A stretch of 64,000 nt of DNA, taken from assembly GCF_008369115.1 (NCBI RefSeq), contig NZ_VOAZ01000005.1:62001-126000 (forward strand). The letters are read 5' to 3'. Below, piece by piece: positions 34,517 to 43,861 of the stretch. Both the position numbers and the translations under genes were made by a program. The stretch's first letter is position 1. Each line of letters opens with the position of its first letter. The DNA is from Psychrobacter sp. ANT_WB68. GTDB taxonomy: Bacteria > Pseudomonadota > Gammaproteobacteria > Pseudomonadales > Moraxellaceae. The notes beneath the pieces were generated by a model, which was not told where the DNA came from, searched no databases, and saw only the letters and a list, made by a program, of their open reading frames with translations.

Positions 34517-36235
34517 ATGAAAGCCAGTCAATTTTTGTTTGCCACGCTAAAAGAAACTCCCAGCGATGCTGATATCGCCTCAAGCCAATTAATGGTAAGA
34601 GCAGGTCTGATTCGTAAAATCGCCTCTGGATTATATATCTGGTTGCCGATGGGTTTGCGCGTGTTGCAAAAAGTCGAACGCATCGTTCGCGAAGAGATGC
34701 AAAATATCGGCGCTCAAGAAGTGCTTATGCCAATGACGCAGCCAGCTGAGCTGTGGCAGACGACCGGTCGTTTTGACGATTATGGTCCTGAGCTATTACG
34801 CTTTAAAGACCGTCATGATCGTGATTTCGTACTTGGTCCAACGCACGAAGAAGTGATCACCAATCTTGCCCAAGGTGAGCTGCGCAGTTATAAGCAATTG
34901 CCGATTACCTTTTTCCAAATCCAAGGTAAGTTCCGTGATGAGATTCGTCCACGTTTTGGCGTGATGCGTGCGCGTGAATTCACCATGAAAGACGCCTACT
35001 CATTCCACGTTGATCAAGCGTCATTGGCAAAGACTTACGATGATATGTATGACGCTTATACGCGCATCTTCACCCGTTTGGGTTTAGATTTCCGTGCGGT
35101 ACAAGCGGATACCGGTTCTATTGGCGGTTTTGCTTCGCATGAGTTCCATGTATTGGCAGACAGCGGTGAAGATGATATTGCTTTCTCTGATTCTTCTGAG
35201 TATGCCGCCAACGTTGAGCTGGCGGAAGCGGTGAGCACTGCAGAACGTCAGCCTGCGACGATGCCTCGCGAGAATGTCGATACCATCGATATGCCAACCT
35301 GTGAGGCAGTCGCTGAATATTTAAATGTTCCGCTTGCCACAACGGTAAAAACTTTGATTGTGCAAGGTCATACTGCAGAAGGCGAGCCGCAGCTTATCGC
35401 TGTGGTATTGCGCGGCGACCATACGCTAAACACCATCAAAGCTGAAAAAATCGAAGAAGCCAATGTCCCTTTAACCATGGCAACGGAAGAAGAGCTAAAA
35501 GCAGCGGGTCTACATAAAGGTTATATTGGCGTTGAGCTTGATATTCCCGTCTTTGTTGATCGTGCAGCAGCGGCGCTATCGGACTTTGTCTCTGGGGCTA
35601 ACGAAGTTAACAAGCATACCATTGGTATGAATTGGGAACGCGACGCTCATATCACCCGTATTGTTGATATTCGCAATGTTCATGAAGGTGATCCTTCTCC
35701 TGATGGTAAAGGCACGCTACAAATCAAACGTGGTATCGAAGTCGGTCATATCTTCCAGCTGGGTGATAAATACTCACAAGCGATGAATGCTACCGTATCT
35801 GGTGAAGATGGCAAGCCTGTCACCCTTATGATGGGTTGCTACGGTATTGGCGTAAGCCGTATCATCGCTGCTGCTATCGAGCAGAACAACGATGAAAATG
35901 GCATCATGTGGCCATCAACGCCAAATGTTAGTGATTCTTTAGCACCGTTTGAAGTCGCTATCGTGCCAATGAAGTCGAAAGAAGAAACGGTCATGCAAAC
36001 CGCTACGGCATTGTACGAAGAGCTAAAAGCCCTTGGTGTCAATGTATTGCTTGATGATCGTAACGAGCGTCCAGGCGTTAAATTCGCTGACCTTGAGCTG
36101 ATTGGTATTCCGCATCGTATCGTAGTATCTGATCGCAACTTGGCAGAAGACAAGTACGAATACGTCAATCGCCGTGATAGCGAAAAGCAATTACTCAGCC
36201 GTGATGAAGTACTAGCAAAAGTAAGCGGTAAATAG
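34517..36235 (+). CDS. proS: Prolyl-tRNA synthetase
   Basis: Class II synthetase of 572 residues, bacterial type. It has motif 1 near [20 protein letters not shown], motif 2 around [23 protein letters not shown] and motif 3 in [16 protein letters not shown]. The inserted YbaK-like editing domain (about 230-385) hydrolyses Ala-tRNA(Pro). The C-terminal anticodon-binding domain ends with [15 protein letters not shown]. It is convergent with queF across a shared terminator. Confidence 0.98.
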   Translation: MKASQFLFATLKETPSDADIASSQLMVRAGLIRKIASGLYIWLPMGLRVLQKVERIVREEMQNIGAQEVLMPMTQPAELWQTTGRFDDYGPELLRFKDRHDRDFVLGPTHEEVITNLAQGELRSYKQLPITFFQIQGKFRDEIRPRFGVMRAREFTMKDAYSFHVDQASLAKTYDDMYDAYTRIFTRLGLDFRAVQADTGSIGGFASHEFHVLADSGEDDIAFSDSSEYAANVELAEAVSTAERQPATMPRENVDTIDMPTCEAVAEYLNVPLATTVKTLIVQGHTAEGEPQLIAVVLRGDHTLNTIKAEKIEEANVPLTMATEEELKAAGLHKGYIGVELDIPVFVDRAAAALSDFVSGANEVNKHTIGMNWERDAHITRIVDIRNVHEGDPSPDGKGTLQIKRGIEVGHIFQLGDKYSQAMNATVSGEDGKPVTLMMGCYGIGVSRIIAAAIEQNNDENGIMWPSTPNVSDSLAPFEVAIVPMKSKEETVMQTATALYEELKALGVNVLLDDRNERPGVKFADLELIGIPHRIVVSDRNLAEDKYEYVNRRDSEKQLLSRDEVLAKVSGK

Positions 36236-36258
36236 TTTTTCAATAAAAACTATGCCAT

Positions 36259-36300
36259 AAAAAGCGCCTATCTTAGTGAATAAGATAGGCGCTTTTTTTT
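36259..36300. terminator. Bidirectional terminator between proS and queF
   Basis: A perfect 14-bp stem (36262-36275 and 36281-36294) with a 5-nt loop carries a T-run on plus and an A-run on the other side, so it can stop both convergent transcripts. Confidence 0.93.
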
Positions 36301-36345
36301 GGCTATAATTCGCTAAATATGATTAATCATTATTCACGCTTATAT

Positions 36346-37203
36346 CTACTGACGAATCAAGCGACTAGGCACAGGCAATAATGCAATATCACTCACACGG
36401 CATGGATTGATATCAATACCACCTCGTCTTGTATACCAAGCACGAACCATGAGCGCACTTGGCTCATAATATTGGCTCAAATCAGCAAATATTTGCTCAA
36501 CACATTGCTCATGAAAGCCATTATGCTGACGAAAACTTAAAATATAACGTAGCATTCCAGCCTCATCGACTGTTTTATTACTGCTAATAGAAACCGCCAA
36601 TGTACCCCAGTCTGGCTGATTGGTCACCGGACAATTACTACGCAGCAGGTTAGAATAAAAGCTAAAAATTTTACCAGCTTCTTTTTCAGAACCTACTGAA
36701 TCAGTTGCTAATAACGACGCATCAGGATGCAGCGTTAACGCGACTTTCTCGCTGCTATTCGCCAGTGCAGCATCAATACAAATGCCTTCAGGTTTTGCAA
36801 TTAACAGACTTGACGTGTCATTCTCTAAACCAAACAACTCAACCTGCACCTCTGCCTGTACGCATGCTGATAAGTCTGTGGCAATCAGTGCTTGTACATC
36901 TTCCCAGCTAGAAAATTCAGTAAAATTAATACTGTTTAAATATAACTTTAGTGATTTTGACTCAACGATAAATGGCGAGCTGGCCGGCACACCGAAACGT
37001 GCAATGGCGACTTGCGAGAGTCCTTGCGGATTCAGCCAAGACATCTCAAAAGCCTGCCACCAGTCCACGCCCACTGCCAACTTGTCATCATGCCAGCCGA
37101 TCGCATCGCGCCCCATGCTTCTTGCAATAGGATAAAGCGTCTCTGGACTATATTCAGTCGGATAGTCAGTGGTTTGCTCACCCAAGATACCATGAATACT
37201 CAT
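36346..37203 (-). CDS. queF: NADPH-dependent 7-cyano-7-deazaguanine reductase
   Basis: Long-form (E. coli-type) QueF of 285 residues, reducing preQ0 to preQ1 for queuosine synthesis. The QueF substrate/NADPH motif is FIVESKSLKLYLNS, and the catalytic Cys lies in NLLRSNCPVTNQPDWG. The C-terminal half has HEQCVEQIFADL and the end RGGIDINPCRVS. It is the last gene before the terminator shared with proS, about 100 bp from the ABC transporter genes. Confidence 0.96.
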   Translation of the reverse strand: MSIHGILGEQTTDYPTEYSPETLYPIARSMGRDAIGWHDDKLAVGVDWWQAFEMSWLNPQGLSQVAIARFGVPASSPFIVESKSLKLYLNSINFTEFSSWEDVQALIATDLSACVQAEVQVELFGLENDTSSLLIAKPEGICIDAALANSSEKVALTLHPDASLLATDSVGSEKEAGKIFSFYSNLLRSNCPVTNQPDWGTLAVSISSNKTVDEAGMLRYILSFRQHNGFHEQCVEQIFADLSQYYEPSALMVRAWYTRRGGIDINPCRVSDIALLPVPSRLIRQ

Positions 37204-37303
37204 TTGTCTTCCTAATATTAAACCATTAAAATTTTACCAAAATATTAAACTACCAATCGGGTACAGCAGGTCGTAAAAGCACTATCTTGTTAAATAGCAA
37301 GTA

Positions 37304-38110
37304 CTACAAACGCACGCGTGAGCCATTGCTCAGTAGGCGATAGGCAATAGTATAGAATATCGCACAGAATACAAAAATAGCAGCCATCGAATACCAAACA
37401 TTCACATCAGAATACCCTAGGATACCGTAACGGAACGAGTTTACCATGTAGACAATAGGATTCAACAACGAGATGTTTTGCCAAAATGGTGATAGATTTT
37501 CCATCGAGTAAAACACCCCACCAAGATAAGTAAGTGGCGTTAATACAAAGCTTGGAATAATAGAGATATCATCAAATGAGCGGGCAAATACAGCGTTAAT
37601 AAAACCGCCGAGTGAAAATAAGATAGACGTACCCAGCACCGTAAATATCGTCACAAATAAATGCTCAATACCAAGCTCGGTAAAGAATAGCGCCACTATC
37701 GAGACAATAATACCAATCGCCAGTCCACGAAAGATACCACCACTAATATAACCCATCAAAATAGCATGCTTGGAGACTGGCGAAACCAACAGCTCCTCGA
37801 TACTGGCGGTAAATTTGGCACTAAAGAAGCTTGAGACGACGTTAGAGTAGCTGTTGGTAATAATCGCCATCATAATCAAACCGGGCACGATAAACTGCAT
37901 GTATGGCACGCCACCCATCTCACCGACACGTGAGCCAATCATCTTCCCGAAGATGACAAAATATAAGCTCATGGTAATGACTGGCGGCAATAAGGTCTGT
38001 GGCCAAATACGTAGAATCCGGCGAACCTCTTTTAGCAAGATAGTACGAAAAGAGATCCACTTCTTATTCCATGACATTGTTTTATTATGATCAATCATTT
38101 CCTGACTCAT
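37304..38110 (-). CDS. yadH: ABC-2 type exporter permease (YadH-like)
   Basis: A 268-residue permease with about six membrane segments. Typical features are LRIWPQTLLPPVITMSLYFV, GVPYMQFIVPGLIMMAIITN, EELLVSPVSKHAILMGYISG and PLTYLGGVFYSMENLSPFWQ. It pairs with the upstream ATPase, whose stop overlaps its start by four bases (ATGA). The YadGH exporter family is widespread, but the substrate is not established. Confidence 0.9.
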   Translation of the reverse strand: MSQEMIDHNKTMSWNKKWISFRTILLKEVRRILRIWPQTLLPPVITMSLYFVIFGKMIGSRVGEMGGVPYMQFIVPGLIMMAIITNSYSNVVSSFFSAKFTASIEELLVSPVSKHAILMGYISGGIFRGLAIGIIVSIVALFFTELGIEHLFVTIFTVLGTSILFSLGGFINAVFARSFDDISIIPSFVLTPLTYLGGVFYSMENLSPFWQNISLLNPIVYMVNSFRYGILGYSDVNVWYSMAAIFVFCAIFYTIAYRLLSNGSRVRL

Positions 38111-39069
38111 AATCCCGCCTCCTTCATACTGTCTGCACTCTGAATATTTTTGTCTACCAAGCGCATAAAAAGCTCTTCTAATCGATTGGCCTTATTACGC
38201 ATACTTGCCACCGTGATACCTTGCTCTGATAACTGGTCAAAAACACCATTTAACGACTCGCCTTCTGTCAATGTCACTTCAAGCGTCTGGTCATCTGGTT
38301 GCGACAGTTCCGTCACTCCTGTCAGATCCAGTTGACGCGTAAGCGGCGTATTTAAATCAAAGACGAAGGTCTCAACCGATAGCTGCGCCAATAAGTCTTT
38401 CATTTCAGTATTAATACGAATCTCACCATGATCCAAAATTGCAATGCGCTTACACAGCTGCTCCGCTTCCTCTAAATAGTGAGTGGTCAAAATAATCGTG
38501 GTATTTTCTTCGATATTAATCTGCTGCATAAATTCCCACATAGAGCGGCGCAGCTCGATATCGACCCCAGCCGTTGGCTCATCAAGGATTAGCAATTTTG
38601 GTTTATGAATCAAGGCGCGGGCAATCATCAGACGACGTTTCATACCGCCTGATAGCTCGCGTGATTTACTGTCGCGTTTATCCCATAAACCAAGTGCCAT
38701 CAGCAGCCTTTTTGCCCTTGGGCGTGCTTCTTTGGCAGGAATACCAAAGTAACCCGCTTGGGTAATCAAGATATCTTCAACTTTTTCAAACTGATTAAAA
38801 TTAAATTCTTGCGGCACTACCCCAAGGTATTGCTTGGCAATCGAAGGATTTTCTAACAAATCTGTGCCAAAAATCTTGACGCTACCGGTCGTAGGCTTAA
38901 ATAACGAGCTAATAATGCCAATCATCGTTGATTTACCAGCACCATTTGGCCCAAGTAGCGCAAAAAAACCACCCTGTGGGACGGTTAAACTGACATCTTT
39001 AAGTGCCGAAAACCCATTAGCGTAGGTTTTGGATAAATTCTGGATAGCAAGTGCTGGTACCTCAGACAT
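38107..39069 (-). CDS. yadG: ABC exporter ATP-binding protein (YadG-like)
   Basis: A 320-residue ATPase with Walker A LLGPNGAGKSTMIG, signature RELSGGMKRRLMIARAL, Walker B KLLILDEPTAGVD and H-loop ILTTHYLEEAEQL. The C-terminal 100 residues are the regulatory extension seen in drug/polysaccharide-type exporters. It is translationally coupled to the permease gene. Confidence 0.92.
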   Translation of the reverse strand: MSEVPALAIQNLSKTYANGFSALKDVSLTVPQGGFFALLGPNGAGKSTMIGIISSLFKPTTGSVKIFGTDLLENPSIAKQYLGVVPQEFNFNQFEKVEDILITQAGYFGIPAKEARPRAKRLLMALGLWDKRDSKSRELSGGMKRRLMIARALIHKPKLLILDEPTAGVDIELRRSMWEFMQQINIEENTTIILTTHYLEEAEQLCKRIAILDHGEIRINTEMKDLLAQLSVETFVFDLNTPLTRQLDLTGVTELSQPDDQTLEVTLTEGESLNGVFDQLSEQGITVASMRNKANRLEELFMRLVDKNIQSADSMKEAGL

Positions 39070-39427
39070 GAATACCTCTTTATTGGTTATAAATTTATAT
39101 GAACAGCGATTTTTAAAGTATGTTTTTTAGAATACTAGTATCTAGAAGAGACAATGTAATGTCATCAAATGAGGCTGCTAATGATAAATTTCAACTGCAC
39201 CACACTAGAAGCATCATATTGATAATACTCATCATTAAAAAAGCGCCTACCTCATTAAATGAAATAGGCGCTTTATCCATGCGTGCGGTAAAGTGCTAGA
39301 TAAAATCTTTATCAAAAATCATGCGGGAACATTTAAACTGGGCGGCTATCAAACCATTTACCTAACCTAAACCAGCAGCAATGCCAATGAATCCAAAAAC
39401 AGACGATTATCTAACGACCAATAAAAG
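39070..39427. other. Gap between the ABC ATPase gene and the cytochrome gene
   Basis: No gene is supported. It holds the cytochrome gene's terminator and presumably the promoter for the ABC operon. Confidence 0.5.
39235..39273 (-). terminator. Terminator after the cytochrome c gene
   Basis: AAAGCGCCTA (39240-39249) pairs with TAGGCGCTTT (39264-39273). Read on minus it is followed by TTTTTT. The stem core GCGCCTA matches the proS/queF terminator. Confidence 0.85.
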
Positions 39428-40093
39428 CTAGCTCGCTTGCTCAACCATATAGTCAACCGCGTTTTGCACTTCTTCATCAGGAATATCTGCACCACCTTTA
39501 GCAGGCATGGCGTTGAAGCCATTGATGGCATGCGTATATAAGGTATCTTTGCCTTTTGAGATACGTGGTCCCCAAGCACCAGCATCACCTAACATAGGCG
39601 AGCCAAGTAAGCCTGAAGCATGACAAGTTTGACATACAGCACTATAAACTGCTTTACCATCACGAGGGCCATCGCCCGCTGCTGGACCAGCAGAACGCGC
39701 CGTCACGTCACACACTTCGTCATCTTCAAAGCATACTTTGGCAACAGGCTGAATACGAGCAATCAAGTTAGGATACAAAGCAATCAGCTTTTGTACTTGC
39801 GGCGTATCTTGTGGAATGGGCTCTTCAACTGCGGCAGGTGCTGCTGCCGTTGCTTCAGCAGGCGCATCGGCGTTGGCTGCGTCTGCAGTGGCATCAGTAG
39901 CTGCCGCATCGGTAGTATCTGCAGCGGCTTGGGTATCGTCACCCAACTTTTGAGGCGCGTTTTCGACAACGGCTTGCCCTTCTGCGACATCAGATACGGT
40001 TACGGGAGTGTCTACAACACTTTCAGCTTGGCTCACAGCGATACTAGCGATTCCTAGAATGGCAGCTGCCGATAACATAACTACTTTTCTCAT
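39428..40093 (-). CDS. c5-type cytochrome c with Ala/Thr/Asp-rich linker
   Basis: A 221-residue exported cytochrome: signal peptide MRKVVMLSAAAILGIASIAV to about residue 23, a long acidic Ala/Thr/Asp-rich low-complexity linker (about 25-95), and a C-terminal class I cytochrome domain. The heme site CQTCH and the Met ligand region GFNAMPAKGG fit the cytochrome c5 family. It is probably a periplasmic electron carrier; the linker may tether or space the heme domain. Confidence 0.9.
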   Translation of the reverse strand: MRKVVMLSAAAILGIASIAVSQAESVVDTPVTVSDVAEGQAVVENAPQKLGDDTQAAADTTDAAATDATADAANADAPAEATAAAPAAVEEPIPQDTPQVQKLIALYPNLIARIQPVAKVCFEDDEVCDVTARSAGPAAGDGPRDGKAVYSAVCQTCHASGLLGSPMLGDAGAWGPRISKGKDTLYTHAINGFNAMPAKGGADIPDEEVQNAVDYMVEQAS

Positions 40094-40464
40094 TCGTCAC
40101 GTTCTCTTATTGCGTATACAAGGGCCGACATGGCTTAGACATTCTGTCTGTCCTCCTTTGACAACCAAACAGCTATCAATAGCAAACAGCCATCCCGCAT
40201 GCAGGCGCGCTTGTAATCGGTGATTATAAATATGAATTCTCCCTGACATTATAAGGGAAAAGACAGGTAGATTGCCATGCCTGTTTGCTGACTATGGTGT
40301 TTTTTCTTAAAAAACCTCGATAGCCACCTTCATTCGTTGGCTTTATGGCTTTTATTTGTTAGACTAAGCGGTCTTAATTTTTAGACGCCACGTAGTTCTA
40401 ACTGTGGCTAATTACCCTTGTTCATACACGGTGTTAGTTAGTACAGTTTTAGTCAGTAAATTAT
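40094..40464. other. Divergent gap between the cytochrome gene and tRNA-Arg
   Basis: No gene is supported. The region should contain promoters for the cytochrome (minus) and tRNA-Arg (plus). No strong repeat or hairpin was noticed. Confidence 0.45.
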
Positions 40465-40541
40465 GCGCTCGTAGCTCAGTTGGATAGAGTATCGGTCTCC
40501 GAAGCCGAGGGTCGTGGGTTCGATTCCCGCCGAGCGCACCA
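40465..40541 (+). tRNA. tRNA-Arg (anticodon CCG)
   Basis: A 77-nt cloverleaf. Acceptor GCGCTCG pairs with CGAGCGC; the anticodon stem TCGGT/GCCGA encloses loop CTCCGAA with anticodon CCG (Arg, CGG). The T arm GTGGGTTCGATTCCCGC is present and CCA is encoded. No duplication of its 3' end was seen nearby, so this tRNA is not occupied by an element here. Confidence 0.97.
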
Positions 40542-40651
40542 ATCATCATGAATGATATTTTACCTTTGCCTAGTGTTCATTCTATAACTTAAATTTTCAT
40601 ATTATTCACTATATACCTATATAAATAAATACCCTACATTAGGAGATAGTC

Positions 40652-40735
40652 TTGAATATTTTGTACATAGTTGCATTATTTTTTGCATCTGTGTTTTGGG
40701 TAGCAGTGATCTTCTGGCTTTTATTAAAACGATAA
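40652..40735 (+). CDS. Possible 27-residue membrane peptide
   Basis: A short frame starting at TTG, with AGGAG at 40641-40645. The peptide is (M)NILYIVALFFASVFWVAVIF, then WLLLKR: one perfect transmembrane helix with a positive C-terminus. The good ribosome-binding site and clean hydrophobic helix favour a real small membrane protein, but the non-ATG start and size leave doubt. Confidence 0.45.
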   Translation: MNILYIVALFFASVFWVAVIFWLLLKR

Positions 40736-40774
40736 GCAATCAAATCAATGTTATAAAGCCTCGCTTAACCTATC

Positions 40775-41140
40775 CTACTCTGCATCTTGTAAATTAGCGG
40801 TAAGCTGAGCACGGCTGGGTACACGGTGATAATTAATCACGGGTACGTCGCCCAAACGGCGCTGACCGACAGCAACTTTTTTATCTATCGTAATCATGGC
40901 AAGTTTTTTATGGTGCTTGCTGATTAGCAAATGATTGCTCTTACGGCTTACACGATAGTCAGGAAAATACTGCTGTACCAGCTCTGAGGTTTTGTGCAGC
41001 GCATCATTCATCGATGTTTTTTCGCCTTGTGACTTTACACTGTCGTTATCAGCGCCTTTAGGGGTGCGCGATTTTGCTAGTAACCATAGTCCAACCACGA
41101 CTGCTAGTAATATGACAAGCCACCACATTCCATCTATCAT
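40775..41140 (-). CDS. Hypothetical membrane-anchored protein
   Basis: A 121-residue protein with one N-terminal membrane segment (about 5-22, MWWLVILLAVVVGLWLLA), a polar linker and a small cytoplasmic-looking domain: YFPDYRVSRKSNHLLISKHH, LAMITIDKKVAVGQRRLGDV, then VINYHRVPSRAQL. No family was recognised. It is divergent from the sirtuin gene, with only 35 bp between their starts. Confidence 0.65.
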   Translation of the reverse strand: MIDGMWWLVILLAVVVGLWLLAKSRTPKGADNDSVKSQGEKTSMNDALHKTSELVQQYFPDYRVSRKSNHLLISKHHKKLAMITIDKKVAVGQRRLGDVPVINYHRVPSRAQLTANLQDAE

Positions 41141-41175
41141 AGAAGTCTCTATCCATTCTTCATAAGGGTTAGGTC

Positions 41176-41976
41176 ATGTTAGCAGAATTATCATCAGCGT
41201 TAATAGCAGAAGTCGAACGTGCTGCCAAACTACTGGGCGCAAAACAGCATATTTGTATTTTAACAGGCGCAGGAATTTCCGCCGAAAGCGGTATCCCCAC
41301 TTTTCGAGATAAGCAGACAGGCCTATGGGAAAACTATGGTGCTGAAGACTTGGCGACACCAGAGGCTTTTACGCGCGACCCAAAGCTGGTTTGGTCATGG
41401 TATCAGTGGCGCAGACGAGTGGTTGCGGATAAAAAACCGAACCCTGCCCATGATGCCTTAGCACAGTGGCAGTACCATACTCAATCATCTGGTCAGAAAG
41501 TAACGCTTATTACCCAAAATGTCGATGATTTACATGAGCAGGCTGGCAGTACCGTTACCCATCTACATGGACACTTATGGCGCAATCGCTGTAGCCAATG
41601 CGAGATACCCTATCAGAACAAGTCTAAGGGATCATATAGCAGCGCAGACAGCATGGATTATAGCGAGGCACTGATTAGTTGCCCGCATTGCGATGGCTAT
41701 ATCAGACCAGATATTGTTTGGTTTGGCGAAGCGTTGCCTGTAGAGGCATGGGAGACGGCAGAAGAAGCGGCTGCTAACTGCGAAGTCTTTATCAGTATTG
41801 GTACATCCAGTCTCGTCTACCCTGCTGCTGGACTGGCACAGCTAGCAAAAGAAAATGGTGCCGAAATTATCGAGATAAACACAAATCCGACACCCAATAC
41901 TATCGTGGATATCACCTTAGCGGAAAAAGCGGGGATGGTAATGCCGTTATTAATCCAAAGAATCACTGCGCTGTAG
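41176..41976 (+). CDS. cobB: NAD-dependent protein deacylase, Sir2 family
   Basis: A sirtuin of 266 residues. NAD-binding motifs are ILTGAGISAESGIPTFRD and TQNVDDLHEQAG; the catalytic His is in THLHGHLWR. A structural zinc site is formed by CSQC and CPHC. IRPDIVWFGEALP and GTSSLVYPAAGL complete the fold. It removes acetyl or other acyl groups from lysines, as in control of acetyl-CoA synthetase. Acyl preference cannot be decided here. Confidence 0.93.
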   Translation: MLAELSSALIAEVERAAKLLGAKQHICILTGAGISAESGIPTFRDKQTGLWENYGAEDLATPEAFTRDPKLVWSWYQWRRRVVADKKPNPAHDALAQWQYHTQSSGQKVTLITQNVDDLHEQAGSTVTHLHGHLWRNRCSQCEIPYQNKSKGSYSSADSMDYSEALISCPHCDGYIRPDIVWFGEALPVEAWETAEEAAANCEVFISIGTSSLVYPAAGLAQLAKENGAEIIEINTNPTPNTIVDITLAEKAGMVMPLLIQRITAL

Positions 41977-42004
41977 TCGATTGACCCTAAAAGAATGGCA
42001 GTTG

Positions 42005-42048
42005 AAAAAAGAAAAGGCTTGACGATTTATACCAACCGTTAAGCCTTT
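42005..42048 (-). terminator. Terminator after the adenine deaminase gene
   Basis: A 12-bp stem with one G-U pair (42013-42024 and 42037-42048). On minus it is followed by TTTTCTTTTTT. It lies between the convergent sirtuin and deaminase genes. Confidence 0.8.
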
Positions 42049-42075
42049 ACGATTAAGTTTTTATGCCATCAGTGC

Positions 42076-43074
42076 TTATCGCAGAGCGAGATCAACTTTC
42101 GCTAAGTATTCCTGTTTTAACGCATCGCTGATAAATGATGAGTGAAAAGAGTTCCTAACCAAAGTAATGATATCGTTTTCCGTTAGCGGCAGGTTTTCAC
42201 ATAGATTGATAAAGTTTTGATTGATATAGCCCTTAAAATAGGCAGGATCATCGGAATTGACACTAACATTGAGACCATAATCTAACAGCGCTTTGATATT
42301 ATGCGCTTGATAGCTGTCAAAAACTTTGAGTTCGATATTGGAGTTTGGGCAAACCGTCAGCGGCATTTGCTCTTCTTTTAGGCGTTGCATCAACGCTGCA
42401 CTTTTTATCGATTGCACCCCATGGTCAATTCTGTTGATATCTAATAAGTCTAATGCCTCATAAATATACGAAAAGTCCGCTTCTTCGCCAGCATGAGCAA
42501 CCAACTTAAAGCCCGCTTCTTTGGCTTTTTTAAAGACCTCTTTAAACTTAGCAGGTGGATTACCCAATTCCGAAGAATCAAGACCGACACCGATAATATC
42601 ATCCTTAAACGCCAGCGCTTCTTCTAATGTTTCAAACGCGTCTTCTTGCGATAAATGCCTTAAAAAACACATGATAATGCAAGAGGTAATGCCATATTGT
42701 GCTTTAGCATCAGCGAGTGCCTCTTTGATACCCGTAATAACGGCTTCAAAAGGTACGCCTCTTGTGGTGTGCGTTTGCGGGTCAAAAAATATCTCAGTAT
42801 GAATGACATTGTCTTCTACACACTTAAGGATATATTCCCACGTCAAATCATAAAAATCGTCTTTGGTCATCAGGACATTGGCGCCCGCATAATAAATGTC
42901 TAAAAAGGTTTGTAGATTGGTAAAGTTATAGGCGCGGCGTACATCTTCGATGTCATTATAAGGGATGTCTATATTATTCTTTTTCGCCAATCTGAACATG
43001 AGCTCCGGTTCTAATGAGCCTTCAATATGCAAATGCAGTTCTGCTTTTGGTAATTTCTTTATTAATTCAATCAT
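42076..43074 (-). CDS. Adenine deaminase (adenosine-deaminase-like family)
   Basis: A 332-residue amidohydrolase. Metal ligands and catalytic residues are visible in ELHLHIEGSLEPELMF, KLVAHAGEEADFSY and NVSVNSDDPAYFKGYI. HLHIEGSLEPE and FFDPQTHTTRGVPFE match the subgroup exemplified by Pseudomonas PA0148, which acts on adenine rather than adenosine. It converts adenine to hypoxanthine in purine salvage. Older annotations often call such genes add. It is a single gene with its own terminator. Confidence 0.85.
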   Translation of the reverse strand: MIELIKKLPKAELHLHIEGSLEPELMFRLAKKNNIDIPYNDIEDVRRAYNFTNLQTFLDIYYAGANVLMTKDDFYDLTWEYILKCVEDNVIHTEIFFDPQTHTTRGVPFEAVITGIKEALADAKAQYGITSCIIMCFLRHLSQEDAFETLEEALAFKDDIIGVGLDSSELGNPPAKFKEVFKKAKEAGFKLVAHAGEEADFSYIYEALDLLDINRIDHGVQSIKSAALMQRLKEEQMPLTVCPNSNIELKVFDSYQAHNIKALLDYGLNVSVNSDDPAYFKGYINQNFINLCENLPLTENDIITLVRNSFHSSFISDALKQEYLAKVDLALR

Positions 43075-43274
43075 AGTGTTCCAGTAATGGCTTTTACAAG
43101 CGCTGCTTTTGTCAGCGTTGTTTATCTTTAGAAGCTGTATTATATTTCAATTAGCCATAAAACCCTATAGACAAACACCGAACCATTGCATTCAGCTGTG
43201 AATACCACTTTATAAAGGTTACTTGATAAAAGCCAATTCAAAAACACTGTGTTAAAAACACTATTCCAAAAACG

Positions 43275-43799
43275 TTACTTTAAAAATACCACGGTATCAG
43301 ACAGCTCATTACCAGCGGGATCATTCCCAAGATGATAATACTGACGCAATAACTGACCTACCTCATCTAACAGCTGTGCTAAGCTTTCTTCGGTTTTTTG
43401 ATTGGCAATACTTGAGACCGCTTTTTCGCACATAGCACTCCACACGGTCGGACTCACGTGCGTGCTGATACCGCGATCAGCGACGATTTCTAGCTTATGC
43501 TCGCAGATATTGACGTAGATTAAAACGCCGGTATTTTCTTCCGTATCCCAAACGCGATATTCGCTAAACAAATCAATCGCACGGTCACGACAATCCATAT
43601 GATAAGCATCTTGGATAGGTAAGTGATTTTCAATAATTAAAAACACCTCCCCGCGATGGCCACGCTCAGCCAGCCGCACCTGCTCTGTTAGCCGAGCTTT
43701 AGCGGCTGGGGTCAGCCATTTGCTATGCAGCATAGGGACAAACAGTACTTGACGCCACCAACGAGCAAAACTTGCCTGCGACGAATTGCTTTTTACCAT
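43275..43799 (-). CDS. TPM domain protein
   Basis: A 174-residue protein with a TPM domain (about 35-150): LTEQVRLAERGHRGEVFLII, YRVWDTEENTGVLIYVNICE, HKLEIVADRGI. A hydrophobic N-terminal stretch is weak, so it may be cytosolic or peripheral. It is the third gene of the lemA-TPM-TPM cluster, a conserved arrangement whose membrane-stress or photosystem-repair-like role is poorly understood in bacteria. Confidence 0.88.
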   Translation of the reverse strand: MVKSNSSQASFARWWRQVLFVPMLHSKWLTPAAKARLTEQVRLAERGHRGEVFLIIENHLPIQDAYHMDCRDRAIDLFSEYRVWDTEENTGVLIYVNICEHKLEIVADRGISTHVSPTVWSAMCEKAVSSIANQKTEESLAQLLDEVGQLLRQYYHLGNDPAGNELSDTVVFLK

Positions 43800-43861
43800 T
43801 ATATTATTTCCTCAAGTACGCCATTACTGGCAGTCATCTAATGTCTGAACCCAACAAGCTG

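Noticed and set aside
39620-40057. Cys/Arg-rich plus-strand frame opposite the cytochrome gene
   Set aside because: Reverse complement of an Ala/Thr-rich linker; no features of its own.
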